Shown here piece by piece: positions 35,313 through 43,853 of a stretch of 64,000 nt of DNA. Position 1 is the stretch's first letter; each line of letters opens with the position of its first letter. Position numbers and translations under genes: made by a program. Below the pieces are notes generated by a model. That model ran no database searches. It was not told the DNA's origin and saw only the letters and a list, made by a program, of their open reading frames with translations. Source of the DNA: Shewanella gaetbuli (GTDB lineage Bacteria; Pseudomonadota; Gammaproteobacteria; Enterobacterales; Shewanellaceae); assembly GCF_023284065.1 (NCBI RefSeq), contig NZ_JAKIKP010000005.1, forward strand, positions 213,270-277,269. The letters are read 5' to 3'.

Positions 35313-38108
35313 CTAGAAAATATAATTCATGCCTAGATAGAAACGTCTTCCACTGTATGAGTTATAGGTAAAGCGATTCTCTTGTTTCCAGTAACCTTCT
35401 TCTACTTCCTTAGTTAAATTTACGACAGCAGCAGTGATGGAGATGCTGTCAGTGAAGTTGTATCCCGCATTAATATCTACTTGTCCGTAGTCTTTGGTGT
35501 ACAAGTTGTAACCTTGGTGAATACCATTAGCGCGATCATCTTTCCAGTTATAGGAAGCGCGAACGCTAAAGTCATCATTTTCAAAGTAGGCCGATAAGTT
35601 ATATTGGTGCTTTGCAGTACCAGGAATCTCAGCCTTAGTTTCTACACCATTCGTTGATACAGAACTGGTGCTGGTTTCGGTAAATGTATAGTTACCTAAA
35701 ATACCAAACCCGCTTTCAAATGAATGCTGGAAAAATAGTTCGATACCATCTGAACTGGCTTCACCACCACCGACTTTAGTATTCATTTCTACTTCAATAG
35801 GGCCGTTACAACATGAATGCTCACGCTCAACAATTTCAACACTTGAAATAGGTAGATTAGAAATATCTTTAGTGAATAAGGTTGCGCCTAACGCTGACCC
35901 ATCGCTGTAATACCATTCAAAGCCTAAATCAAATTGATCTGACAACATTGACTCTAAACCCGTATTGGCAGAAGTACCTGTTCCACGGCCAGTCCATGAA
36001 TCTGGGTTATTAATATTGACTGGTGGGCCATAAGACTCAGCTTGGCTTAAATCTGAGTAACTCACTCGAGCCATTGTTCTGGCTGCTGCAAAACGAACAA
36101 CGAGGTCTTCAGTGGCATCCCAAGCGATGTTTAAGCTAGGTAAAAACTCTCCATTATCACTAGAACGTGTATTAGGGGTTAAGTCATCGTCATTTTGACC
36201 AACAATGTCATCATAAGTGATGGTGCTAAGATCAGTATTTACATACCTAACACCTATATTGCCTCGCAGATCTTCCCATTGGAAATTTGATTGCGCATAA
36301 GCAGACCAAATTTGTTCCTCTAGACGATAGGTGCCTGATAATGTTGGCACCACAGTTTGAGTGAAATTTTTTCTTAAATAAGAGTCTAATGCGGCAAAGT
36401 CAAAGGCCAAGAAGTTAAATGCCCCAGTATTACCTGCACCGTTGTCAACAACATGGTCGCTGACTAAATCTGCTGCATCTGGGTGATAGTCTGGGTTATG
36501 GAACCACCAGTCACCTGGTAACCAACCACGGTATCCGCCATTGTCAGCAATGCCATCATCCCAACGGAATTCATTTCTTAAGCCTTCAATCTCATGATCT
36601 CTAAACTTAACACCGGCATATAATGTGGTGAAAAAACCAGAATCTAGCTCTAACTCATAGTCAACTTGGGCGTAGTTTTCACTGTCCAAATTTTCTGATG
36701 AATATGAACTAAACCAGTCATAGTATTGATATGCTTGCTTATCTTTAGCTAGATCCGTTGACACATCATAATTAGGTTTGCCATCTTCAATTGACCAGTG
36801 CCAGCTGTTAACTGAGCCTTGGCGTGCGTCAATATTGGCGTAGGTTTCACGGCCAGTGCCGCCTTCGGCTTCTGTTCTACCTAGTTTCAGTGCCAAGCTA
36901 TAGCTGTCGCCTTGATAAATCGCTTCAAAATCGTAGGTGTTCGATGTTGACTCACCTTCTTTTTCACGACCGGTTAATTGTGGAGATAATAGCCCTCGAC
37001 GAACAGGCACCCCATTATTGACGTCACTGTCACCCCAGTTATTGTCATTGAGTAATCCGTTATCAGCATTACCGTATGCCACAACTGTATCGCCATCTAG
37101 AACGATGCCGTAGTATGGATTATGATTGTCGTTCCACTCTGCGAAAGTAATACTTTGTCCTGACTCGTCATATCCAAGTTTTGAGCCAAAGTAATTTAGG
37201 TTTAATTCTAGGTTTTCGGTTGGCAACCATTGTGCTGCAAATTGGTAGCCATCACGGGTTCTATTTTGAAGGTTATTATTAACATGCATGGCACGTGGAG
37301 CCCAAACATTGTTATAAACTTCACCAGTAGCTTGATCGACAAGGGCTGGACGTTCTGCACCCTCAACCGTATCTGAGTGGAAACGCCAATGAGAGGCATC
37401 ATTTCTGATGGTGTTTACAGTGCGGTCTTGGCGAGTATATCCGGCTAAAACACCAAAAGTTTCTTGTTCATTTTTCCACGCATAAAGCGCATTGAACTGT
37501 GGTTCTGTTTTTTCAGTTACATCAGCATAGGTCGCTTCAGCACTGAGAACCCCTGAGTTAGCATCCATTTCTAAAGGCTTGCGGGTATGTAAGATTACCG
37601 TACCGCCAATACCACCTTCATCAATTCTGGCTTCAGCACTTTTATATACTTCAACGCTGCTGATCATGTTTGAAGGTAATAATGCATAATTAAAACTACG
37701 CTCTGGTGAACCCGAACCAGATGAGGCGATATAGTTGCCATTAAGTTGGGTTAATGTCCAATCTGGAGACGTACCACGGATACTTACTCGACTTCCTTCG
37801 CCTCCGTCACGGTCAATGAGCACTCCTGAAACACGTTGCAAAGAATCTGCAACGTTTTTATCTGGAAATTTACCCACATCTTCAGCGGTAATAGCATCAA
37901 CAACTGAATTAGATGTGCGTTTTAGCAATAGGTTTTTGGCGGTACTTGAGTAGATACCTCTAACTTGGATAACCTCAATTTGATCATCTTGTTCAACATT
38001 TTCTGCGTAAGCAGGATTAGCAAGTGCTCCCCAAATGGCACAGCTAATGAGTGATGCTTTGAAAACGAGTGAAGGTTTTCTTGTTGGCTGTAATCTTATC
38101 TCTCGCAT
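35313..38108 (-). CDS. TonB-dependent outer membrane receptor (sugar-type)
   Basis: 931 aa. A signal peptide of about 35 residues (ending ANPAYA) is followed by a short TonB-box-like segment (DQIEVIQVRG). The plug domain follows (about 55-180; ITAEDVGKFPDKNVADSLQRVSGVLIDRDGGEG, SVEVYKSAEARIDEGGIGGTV), then a beta-barrel ending in YLGMNYIF with the C-terminal Phe. The VGKFPDKNVADSLQR form is typical of glycan-related receptors in marine Gammaproteobacteria. It should import the glycoside substrate. AAGGA precedes the ATG. It is upstream of DUF1080-GMC-small subunit, separated from them by a long hairpin. Confidence 0.92.
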   Translation of the reverse strand: MREIRLQPTRKPSLVFKASLISCAIWGALANPAYAENVEQDDQIEVIQVRGIYSSTAKNLLLKRTSNSVVDAITAEDVGKFPDKNVADSLQRVSGVLIDRDGGEGSRVSIRGTSPDWTLTQLNGNYIASSGSGSPERSFNYALLPSNMISSVEVYKSAEARIDEGGIGGTVILHTRKPLEMDANSGVLSAEATYADVTEKTEPQFNALYAWKNEQETFGVLAGYTRQDRTVNTIRNDASHWRFHSDTVEGAERPALVDQATGEVYNNVWAPRAMHVNNNLQNRTRDGYQFAAQWLPTENLELNLNYFGSKLGYDESGQSITFAEWNDNHNPYYGIVLDGDTVVAYGNADNGLLNDNNWGDSDVNNGVPVRRGLLSPQLTGREKEGESTSNTYDFEAIYQGDSYSLALKLGRTEAEGGTGRETYANIDARQGSVNSWHWSIEDGKPNYDVSTDLAKDKQAYQYYDWFSSYSSENLDSENYAQVDYELELDSGFFTTLYAGVKFRDHEIEGLRNEFRWDDGIADNGGYRGWLPGDWWFHNPDYHPDAADLVSDHVVDNGAGNTGAFNFLAFDFAALDSYLRKNFTQTVVPTLSGTYRLEEQIWSAYAQSNFQWEDLRGNIGVRYVNTDLSTITYDDIVGQNDDDLTPNTRSSDNGEFLPSLNIAWDATEDLVVRFAAARTMARVSYSDLSQAESYGPPVNINNPDSWTGRGTGTSANTGLESMLSDQFDLGFEWYYSDGSALGATLFTKDISNLPISSVEIVEREHSCCNGPIEVEMNTKVGGGEASSDGIELFFQHSFESGFGILGNYTFTETSTSSVSTNGVETKAEIPGTAKHQYNLSAYFENDDFSVRASYNWKDDRANGIHQGYNLYTKDYGQVDINAGYNFTDSISITAAVVNLTKEVEEGYWKQENRFTYNSYSGRRFYLGMNYIF

Positions 38109-38219
38109 AATTAAGTTCCTTTTATGTAATTATAATTGTACTTAGATGCTTTAATTAGCTTCAGATTGATTATCAGATTATTGGGTATTTTTTGGCTATC
38201 TTAAAATCGGTTACAAATG

Positions 38220-38236
38220 CAACGAATTAAGCGTTG
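38220..38236. promoter_or_regulatory. Inverted repeat upstream of the TonB receptor gene
   Basis: CAACG and CGTTG flank seven AT-rich bases, 112-128 bases before the receptor ATG. Size and place suit a repressor or activator operator, but short inverted repeats also occur by chance. The half includes AGCGTT, also part of the candidate operators at 29840 and 30893. Confidence 0.3.
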
Positions 38237-38354
38237 TTGATAAAAAATGTACAGTGGTTTTTATGTTGGCTTACTCAGTTTTTGCTTATTTGTTATTATA
38301 AATCATTTGCTTAATGCTTTTTTGTTTTGGTTTGTAAAAAGATGATTAAATGCA

Positions 38355-39095
38355 TCATTGCTTGTTTTTCTGTATCTCTTTTCTCATCTTTTGACGGTAC
38401 TGAGCCGGTAATTCGCCAAACATGCTTTTAAAATGTTGGCTGAAATAACTATGGCTAGTAAAACCACAATTTTGCGCAATATCAGAAATTTGTGCTTGTG
38501 ATTCAACGAGTAACTTGCGTGCTTTTTCTAGGCGTACTTCACGAATAAATTGTTTTGGGGTTTTTTGTAAGTACTTTTTAAAACGTCTTTCAAGTGCACT
38601 GACAGAGAGATGAGAAGCATTCGCAAGGTCGGTAATACTGATGTCGCTTGCGAAGTGTTGATGAATATGAGTAATCGGTTTATGTAAGACATCAACTCCA
38701 GTGAGGTTTTTAACTGTTTCTTGAACATTTCGCGCTACGCCATAAGTGCCAATAATACAGTCGTTTTCATTTCGGAGAGGCCTTTTTGAGGTTAATACCC
38801 ATTTGGGGTCACCACTGTAGCTAGAGTTAATTTCTAGTCGATTTAGAATAACCTCACCCTTGAGGACTTTTTTATCATCGAGAATAAAGTTTTTTGCGAT
38901 ATAAGCGGGAAATAAATCGACATCCGTTTTTCCTACCACATCAGAGAATGAACGCATTCCGACACTTTTAGCATAAGCGTCGTTACAAAAGACGATTCTG
39001 CCCTCATCATCTTTAATCCAAAAGACAACATCTGATACTAAGTCGAACATTTTAATCACTTTTTGGATGGAGATATTTTGGAGTATTTTTTCCAT
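38355..39095 (-). CDS. PAS-domain AraC-family regulator, copy 2
   Basis: 246 aa from the ATG at 39095, which aligns with the start of copy 1 (MEKILQNISIQKVIKMFD against MEQVLESISIRKIIKMFD); a GTG four codons earlier is less likely. The PAS domain spans about 14-125 and the AraC double helix-turn-helix about 140-235 (ASHLSVSALERRFKKYL, ISDIAQNCGFTSHSYFSQHFKSMFG). It is the first gene of the leftward receptor/DUF1080/GMC block and its likely activator. Together with copy 1 it brackets the sugar locus. Confidence 0.88.
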   Translation of the reverse strand: MEKILQNISIQKVIKMFDLVSDVVFWIKDDEGRIVFCNDAYAKSVGMRSFSDVVGKTDVDLFPAYIAKNFILDDKKVLKGEVILNRLEINSSYSGDPKWVLTSKRPLRNENDCIIGTYGVARNVQETVKNLTGVDVLHKPITHIHQHFASDISITDLANASHLSVSALERRFKKYLQKTPKQFIREVRLEKARKLLVESQAQISDIAQNCGFTSHSYFSQHFKSMFGELPAQYRQKMRKEIQKNKQ

Positions 39096-39313
39096 AGCGG
39101 TTTCCACACAAAGGGTATTTTGTTATAGGGTTTAACTAAAAAATGTTGCTGAATTTTTTAGTTAGTACTGTTCACCAAGTGATTATTTACATAAAAAAGT
39201 TAAATAATCTCGTGGAAAATTGTTGATATTTGTAACGGCTATTAGTTTTACATGCCCACATTACTCTACACTATGACTAAAAGTACTAATAATTAGTCTT
39301 AAAAAGGGGGAAT

Positions 39314-39748
39314 ATGATGCGTCTGTTAGTCAGTAGTTTACTGTGTATATTGACGGGGTGCTTTGCAGTTGGGGCTGCTCATGCTGATGAAAAATTGTCA
39401 ATCGTTAATGCTTTTGTTGAGGCCTTTAATCAACGTGACCCAGATAAAATGGGGACTTTTGTGACTAATGATGTTGTGTGGTTTGATGTGGCTAAAACAG
39501 AAATGAGTCACCAAACGGACTCAAAAAAACAGTTAATACGCTCTATGCAAGATTATTTCACTGACGCCAACCGAGCGCACTCTAGGGTGATTAACGCTAT
39601 TTCGAGTGGGCAATTTATTAGTACGGTTGAGCAAGTGTCTTGGCAAAAAGGCGATCAGTGGATGTCGCAGTGTAGTATCGGAGTGTATCAATTTAAAAAA
39701 CAAAAGATTGCCGCAGTTTGGTATTACAAATCACATGACTGTGACTAA
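39314..39748 (+). CDS. Secreted SnoaL/NTF2-like protein
   Basis: 144 aa. The hydrophobic N-terminus ends in either a signal-peptidase site (GAAHADE) or a lipobox (LTGCF). The mature part (LSIVNAFVEAFNQRDPDKMGTFVTNDVVWFDV, then TVEQVSWQKGDQW and KIAAVWYYKSHDC) has the helix-helix-sheet pattern of the NTF2/SnoaL fold, a small cone-shaped ligand pocket. Two Cys near the C-terminus may pair. AAGGGGG precedes the ATG. Its function is not known. It is 43 bases before glpK, so the two may be co-transcribed. Confidence 0.7.
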   Translation: MMRLLVSSLLCILTGCFAVGAAHADEKLSIVNAFVEAFNQRDPDKMGTFVTNDVVWFDVAKTEMSHQTDSKKQLIRSMQDYFTDANRAHSRVINAISSGQFISTVEQVSWQKGDQWMSQCSIGVYQFKKQKIAAVWYYKSHDCD

Positions 39749-39791
39749 ATACCGGTGGTTGCCCCCCTTCATTATGTGAGTACAACAAACC

Positions 39792-41279
39792 ATGAATCCG
39801 AAACAATATATTGTGGCTTTAGATCAAGGAACAACCAGTTCTCGTGCCATAGTGTTTAATCATCAAGCTGATGTTGTGGCAGTATCTCAACGTGAATTTA
39901 GCCAACATTATCCACAAGCGGGCTGGGTTGAACACGACCCAATGGAAATATGGTCTTCACAATCTTCTTCACTAATTGAGGTATTATCGCGAGCGGGTAT
40001 TAGCAGGCATGACGTTGCTGCAGTAGGTATAACCAATCAGCGTGAAACTACGGTTGTTTGGAATAAGCATACTGGTAAACCCATTTATAATGCCATTGTA
40101 TGGCAGTGCCGTCGTAGCCAAAAAATTTGTCAGCAATTAAAAGCGTCTGGCAAAGAACAGGTTATTCAACAGAAAACTGGCTTGGTTCTCGACCCTTATT
40201 TTTCGGCGTCAAAAGTAAAATGGCTGTTAGATAATGTTGAAAATGCCCGTGAGCAAGCTGAAGCAGGTGATTTGTTATTCGGCACCATCGATACTTGGTT
40301 AGTATGGAAGCTGACCCAAGGTCAAGTGCATGTCACTGAGCCAACCAATGCTTCGCGTACCATGTTGTATAACATTCATTCACATCAATGGGATGACGAA
40401 TTACTCGAGCTATTTACTATCCCCAAATCCATGTTGCCTGATGTCAAACCATCTTGTGCTGTTTATGGTGAGACAGAGCTAGTCGGTACAAAAATTCCTG
40501 TGGCGGGAATGGCAGGCGATCAGCAATCTGCACTTTTTGGCCAACTGTGTTTACAAGCAGGCATGATAAAAAATACCTATGGTACTGGGTGCTTTTTATT
40601 GATGAACACTGGTAATGAAGCTGTAGAGTCCACTCACGGATTGCTGACCACGCTGGCTTTAGGGGAAAATGGTCAATCTTGTTACGCCCTAGAAGGCTCA
40701 GTATTTATGGGGGGAGCGATAATTCAATGGTTAAGGGACGAATTAGGGTTAATTCAACATGCGCAAGATACCGAGCTTTATGCCAATAAAGTTGATAACA
40801 CTAATGATGTCTATTTAGTGCCTGCATTTGTCGGGCTGGGTGCGCCTTATTGGAATGCGGATGCTCGAGGAGCCTTAGTGGGATTAACACGAGGCGCGAA
40901 TCGTCATCATATTATTCGTGCGGCTCTTGAATCGATTGCTTATCAATCTAGAGATCTTATTGACGCTATGTGCCAAGACTCTCAAATCACCTTAAAACAA
41001 ATTAGAGTTGATGGCGGAGCTGTGGCTAATAACTTTTTAATGCAGTTTCAGGCTGATATTACTAACGTGAGTGTGTTAAGGCCTAAAGTGGTTGAAACAA
41101 CCGCAATGGGTGCCGCATTTTTAGCTGGATTAGCGGTTGGTGTATGGCAGTCAACTGATGAGCTGCATCGTATTTTGAAAACAGATAAAGTGTTTGAATC
41201 AACGATGTCAGCAGTAACACGTCAACACTTGTATCAAGGTTGGTTAGATGCCGTTAAGCAAGTGTGTCGTAATGGATAG
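39792..41279 (+). CDS. glpK: Glycerol kinase
   Basis: 495 aa, standard length for FGGY-family glycerol kinase. It converts glycerol and ATP to sn-glycerol-3-phosphate. Motifs: [14 protein letters not shown] phosphate loop, [48 protein letters not shown] and the C-terminal [15 protein letters not shown] and [13 protein letters not shown]. No glpF, glpD or glpR is adjacent, which is unusual. It is convergent with a small hypothetical gene five bases away. Confidence 0.96.
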   Translation: MNPKQYIVALDQGTTSSRAIVFNHQADVVAVSQREFSQHYPQAGWVEHDPMEIWSSQSSSLIEVLSRAGISRHDVAAVGITNQRETTVVWNKHTGKPIYNAIVWQCRRSQKICQQLKASGKEQVIQQKTGLVLDPYFSASKVKWLLDNVENAREQAEAGDLLFGTIDTWLVWKLTQGQVHVTEPTNASRTMLYNIHSHQWDDELLELFTIPKSMLPDVKPSCAVYGETELVGTKIPVAGMAGDQQSALFGQLCLQAGMIKNTYGTGCFLLMNTGNEAVESTHGLLTTLALGENGQSCYALEGSVFMGGAIIQWLRDELGLIQHAQDTELYANKVDNTNDVYLVPAFVGLGAPYWNADARGALVGLTRGANRHHIIRAALESIAYQSRDLIDAMCQDSQITLKQIRVDGGAVANNFLMQFQADITNVSVLRPKVVETTAMGAAFLAGLAVGVWQSTDELHRILKTDKVFESTMSAVTRQHLYQGWLDAVKQVCRNG

Positions 41280-41283
41280 CGTA

Positions 41284-41565
41284 TTAAATTTCAACATCAA
41301 TGTGTTTCTTGGGTGCGGAGTTATCTGTAATGGGCGCATCGTCATCGGTAACGTAATCACCGCTACCCAGCTGGTAATCTGATTTTGATTTTTGCTTTAT
41401 ATCTGTTTTGCTATTTTTTGATTGAGTCGTTTCAAATGCGGTATGCTCTTCATGAGAGTCCGCTGCAATATTGCTTGTGGTTGTCACAGGCGCAACATTT
41501 CGTTTTTTGGGGTTAACGGCCTGCACAGGTTTATTCAACATGGCATAAATGCTATCTAAACTCAT
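41284..41565 (-). CDS. Small hydrophilic hypothetical protein
   Basis: 93 aa from the ATG at 41565, which has AGGAGAT seven bases upstream (a longer frame to 41619 has no such site). MSLDSIYAMLNKPVQ may form a short helix. The rest is rich in Ser, Thr, Lys and Asp and looks disordered (SKNSKTDIKQKSKSDYQ, DDDAPITDN). It has no membrane segment and is not recognised. The good ribosome site supports translation. Confidence 0.55.
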   Translation of the reverse strand: MSLDSIYAMLNKPVQAVNPKKRNVAPVTTTSNIAADSHEEHTAFETTQSKNSKTDIKQKSKSDYQLGSGDYVTDDDAPITDNSAPKKHIDVEI

Positions 41566-42012
41566 ATTGTTATCTCCTATGTTTGGCTTACATTTCACTT
41601 TCGCAATTCTAAATATCATTGTTTAACTTATATCGGCCAATGTCGATGAAAATTTAACCAAAATTAATTTATGTCTATTTACGATAAAAAACTAAAACGA
41701 ACGGTTTAATCGAGCGCTTGTTAGAATATGAACAGAAATTCAGGTTAAATTTTATGATGCCAACGATCAATTTCGGCTTAAAAATTCACCTTAATTTCCG
41801 CTAAATGGTGCGTAAATTGGCGTAATCCTATCTTGTAATTGTCCTTAAAAAGTGATCATAACTGTTGAAATATCCATCGATATGTCTCTGGTTTCATTCA
41901 TTAACTCGAAAATCTCGCCAGTAAAATAAGCCCGATCTGTGCTTTTTGTATCTCGGTTTGAAATTGCGTCGTAACCCGCTTGGCTGCTGGATTTAATATA
42001 TTGTGACTTCCC
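41566..42012. other. AT-rich region upstream of the dcw promoter
   Basis: About 450 bases separate the small hypothetical gene from the mraZ promoter. The region should carry the promoter of the leftward small gene at its left edge. A 74-residue minus-strand frame here is low in quality and overlaps the mraZ control region. I see no repeat or RNA gene. Confidence 0.4.
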
Positions 42013-42042
42013 TTGACAACCCTTGTGTTGTATCCCTAAACT
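42013..42042 (+). promoter_or_regulatory. Sigma-70 promoter of the dcw cluster
   Basis: TTGACA (42013-42018), an 18-base spacer and TAAACT (42037-42042). The predicted transcription start near 42049 is just before the MraZ repeats. Confidence 0.6.
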
Positions 42043-42050
42043 TAGCATTT

Positions 42051-42080
42051 GTGGGAAAAAGTGGATCATTGTGGATCAAA
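42051..42080 (+). promoter_or_regulatory. MraZ-type direct repeats
   Basis: Three units of ten bases, GTGGGAAAAA, GTGGATCATT and GTGGATCAAA, repeat in phase. MraZ is known to bind TGGGN repeats with 10-base period upstream of its own gene, so this is the likely autorepression site of the cluster. Confidence 0.75.
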
Positions 42081-42105
42081 TGATATAAATAAGGATTTTT
42101 TAAAC

Positions 42106-42564
42106 GTGTTTAGAGGTGCTAGTGCAATCAATATGGACGCAAAAGGACGGATCGCAATGCCTGCGAGATACCGTGATGCGTTACGTAATGGGCACGATGG
42201 CACATTAATCATTACCGTTGATATTAACTCGCCTTGTTTACTGATCTATCCGCTGCACGAATGGGAATCAATAGAAGCAAAATTGCTGAAGCTTTCTGAT
42301 ATTGATCCCGTAGAGCGCTCATTAAAAAGAAAACTATTAGGTTACGCACAAGAGTGCGAGCTAGATGGTCATGGCCGCATTGTTGTGCCAGCTGTTTTGA
42401 GAAATTTTGCCAACTTGGAGAAAAAGGCCATGTTGGTGGGGTTTTTAAATAAATTTGAATTATGGGAAGAAGGTACGTGGCAGCAACAAATGGACCAAAG
42501 CCATGAGATGACCACTACCGAGAATTTGGCTAACCACGAAAGGTTAAGCGATTTCACCCTTTAA
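42106..42564 (+). CDS. mraZ: Transcriptional regulator MraZ
   Basis: 152 aa from the GTG at 42106, equal to the E. coli length; AAGGA lies ten bases upstream. It has two AbrB/SpoVT-like half domains with the repeated DxxGR motif (MDAKGRIAMPARYRD and LDGHGRIVVPAVLRN). It forms a ring that binds TGGG repeats and represses the dcw promoter; the repeats are 26 bases upstream. First gene of the cluster. Confidence 0.95.
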   Translation: MFRGASAINMDAKGRIAMPARYRDALRNGHDGTLIITVDINSPCLLIYPLHEWESIEAKLLKLSDIDPVERSLKRKLLGYAQECELDGHGRIVVPAVLRNFANLEKKAMLVGFLNKFELWEEGTWQQQMDQSHEMTTTENLANHERLSDFTL

Positions 42565-42585
42565 TGTATTAAAAAGAAGACCTAT

Positions 42586-43527
42586 ATGAGTCAAGAGTTT
42601 GCACACTTAACCGTACTACTAAAAGAAACGGTAGACGGCCTGAATATTCAACCAGATGGCATCTATATTGATGGCACATTTGGACGCGGTGGGCATTCAA
42701 GGTTGGTATTAAGTCACTTAGGCCCTAATGGTCGACTTATTGCGATTGACCGAGACCCACAGGCAATTGAGGCGGCAAAACAATTTGCTGACGATAGTCG
42801 ATTTCAAATTGTTCACGGCGGTTTCGGCCAATTAGCCGATTACATTGACGAGCTGGGATTAACAGGCCAAATCAATGGTGTGTTGTTAGACCTTGGAGTG
42901 TCATCACCACAATTAGATGATGCTGACCGAGGGTTTAGCTTTTTACGTGATGGTCCATTAGATATGCGCATGGACAACAGCCAAGGTGAAACCGCTGCCC
43001 AATGGTTAGCAAGAGCAGAAATTGAAGATATGGCATGGGTATTTAAAACCTATGGTGAAGAAAAAAATGCTCGTCATATTGCCAGATGTATTGCTGCAGA
43101 TAGAGATGAAAAACCTTTTCTGCGCACTAAAGATTTAGCGGATTTAATTGCGCGTATTACCAAAAATAAAGAGCGTAATAAACATCCCGCGACAAGGGTT
43201 TTTCAAGCGATTCGAATTTATATCAATAGTGAGTTAGAGCAAATCGATCAGGCACTAGAAGGTTCGTTAAAGGTGCTTGCTCCAGCAGGACGATTATCGG
43301 TTATTAGTTTTCACTCACTTGAAGATCGCATGGTGAAGCGTTTTATTCGTCGACACAGCCAAGGTGAAAGTGTTCCTCACGGATTACCGATTACCGAAGC
43401 AGAAATTAATAAGTCACGGAAATTAAAAGCACTTGGTAAGGCAATGAAGCCATCTGATGCAGAAATTGAGCAAAACCCTCGCTCGCGTAGTTCAGTCTTA
43501 CGCGTTGCAGAGCGTTTACCGTATTAA
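42586..43527 (+). CDS. rsmH: 16S rRNA (cytosine-1402-N4)-methyltransferase RsmH
   Basis: 313 aa, full length. It methylates N4 of C1402 in the 16S decoding centre. The SAM-binding loop is [14 protein letters not shown], with [27 protein letters not shown] and [15 protein letters not shown] as family motifs. It is also known as MraW and is always second in this cluster. Confidence 0.97.
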   Translation: MSQEFAHLTVLLKETVDGLNIQPDGIYIDGTFGRGGHSRLVLSHLGPNGRLIAIDRDPQAIEAAKQFADDSRFQIVHGGFGQLADYIDELGLTGQINGVLLDLGVSSPQLDDADRGFSFLRDGPLDMRMDNSQGETAAQWLARAEIEDMAWVFKTYGEEKNARHIARCIAADRDEKPFLRTKDLADLIARITKNKERNKHPATRVFQAIRIYINSELEQIDQALEGSLKVLAPAGRLSVISFHSLEDRMVKRFIRRHSQGESVPHGLPITEAEINKSRKLKALGKAMKPSDAEIEQNPRSRSSVLRVAERLPY

Positions 43528-43538
43528 GGTCAATTCTT

Positions 43539-43853
43539 GTGGGCCAGTCGTCATTGAATTTACCGCGCATTGTTTTACATGATATTTGGCAGCATAAGTG
43601 GGTGCTGCTGCTCAGTATTATCGTCATGATAAATGCGGTAGCCGTGGTGTACACCAGCCATGTTAGTCGTAAATTGACCTCGCAGTGGGATCAATTACTA
43701 CAACAGCAAGATAGCTTAGATATTGAATGGCGCAATTTATTGTTAGAAGAACAGTCGCAATCAGAGCACAGTCGTGTGACTCGAATTGCCACTAAAGAAC
43801 TGAATATGTCTAGACCACTTCCAAAAGAGGAAGTGATTATTAGAGCACAGTGA
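43539..43853 (+). CDS. ftsL: Cell-division protein FtsL
   Basis: 104 aa, starting with GTG; AAGGT lies nine bases upstream. It is a bitopic protein with a short cytoplasmic N-terminus, one membrane helix (VLLLSIIVMINAVAVVYTSHV) and a periplasmic leucine-zipper-like coil (LLQQQDSLDIEWRNLLLEEQ). It joins FtsB and FtsQ in the divisome. The stop overlaps the ftsI start as GTGA. Confidence 0.93.
   Translation: MGQSSLNLPRIVLHDIWQHKWVLLLSIIVMINAVAVVYTSHVSRKLTSQWDQLLQQQDSLDIEWRNLLLEEQSQSEHSRVTRIATKELNMSRPLPKEEVIIRAQ

Noticed and set aside
24077..39095. Classical polysaccharide-utilisation locus with glycoside hydrolases or SusCD
   Set aside because: No glycoside hydrolase, polysaccharide lyase, sulfatase or SusD-like protein is encoded; only the TonB receptor is shared with such loci.
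41845..42069. 74-residue minus-strand ORF before mraZ
   Set aside because: It covers the dcw promoter and first MraZ repeat and has no family features.
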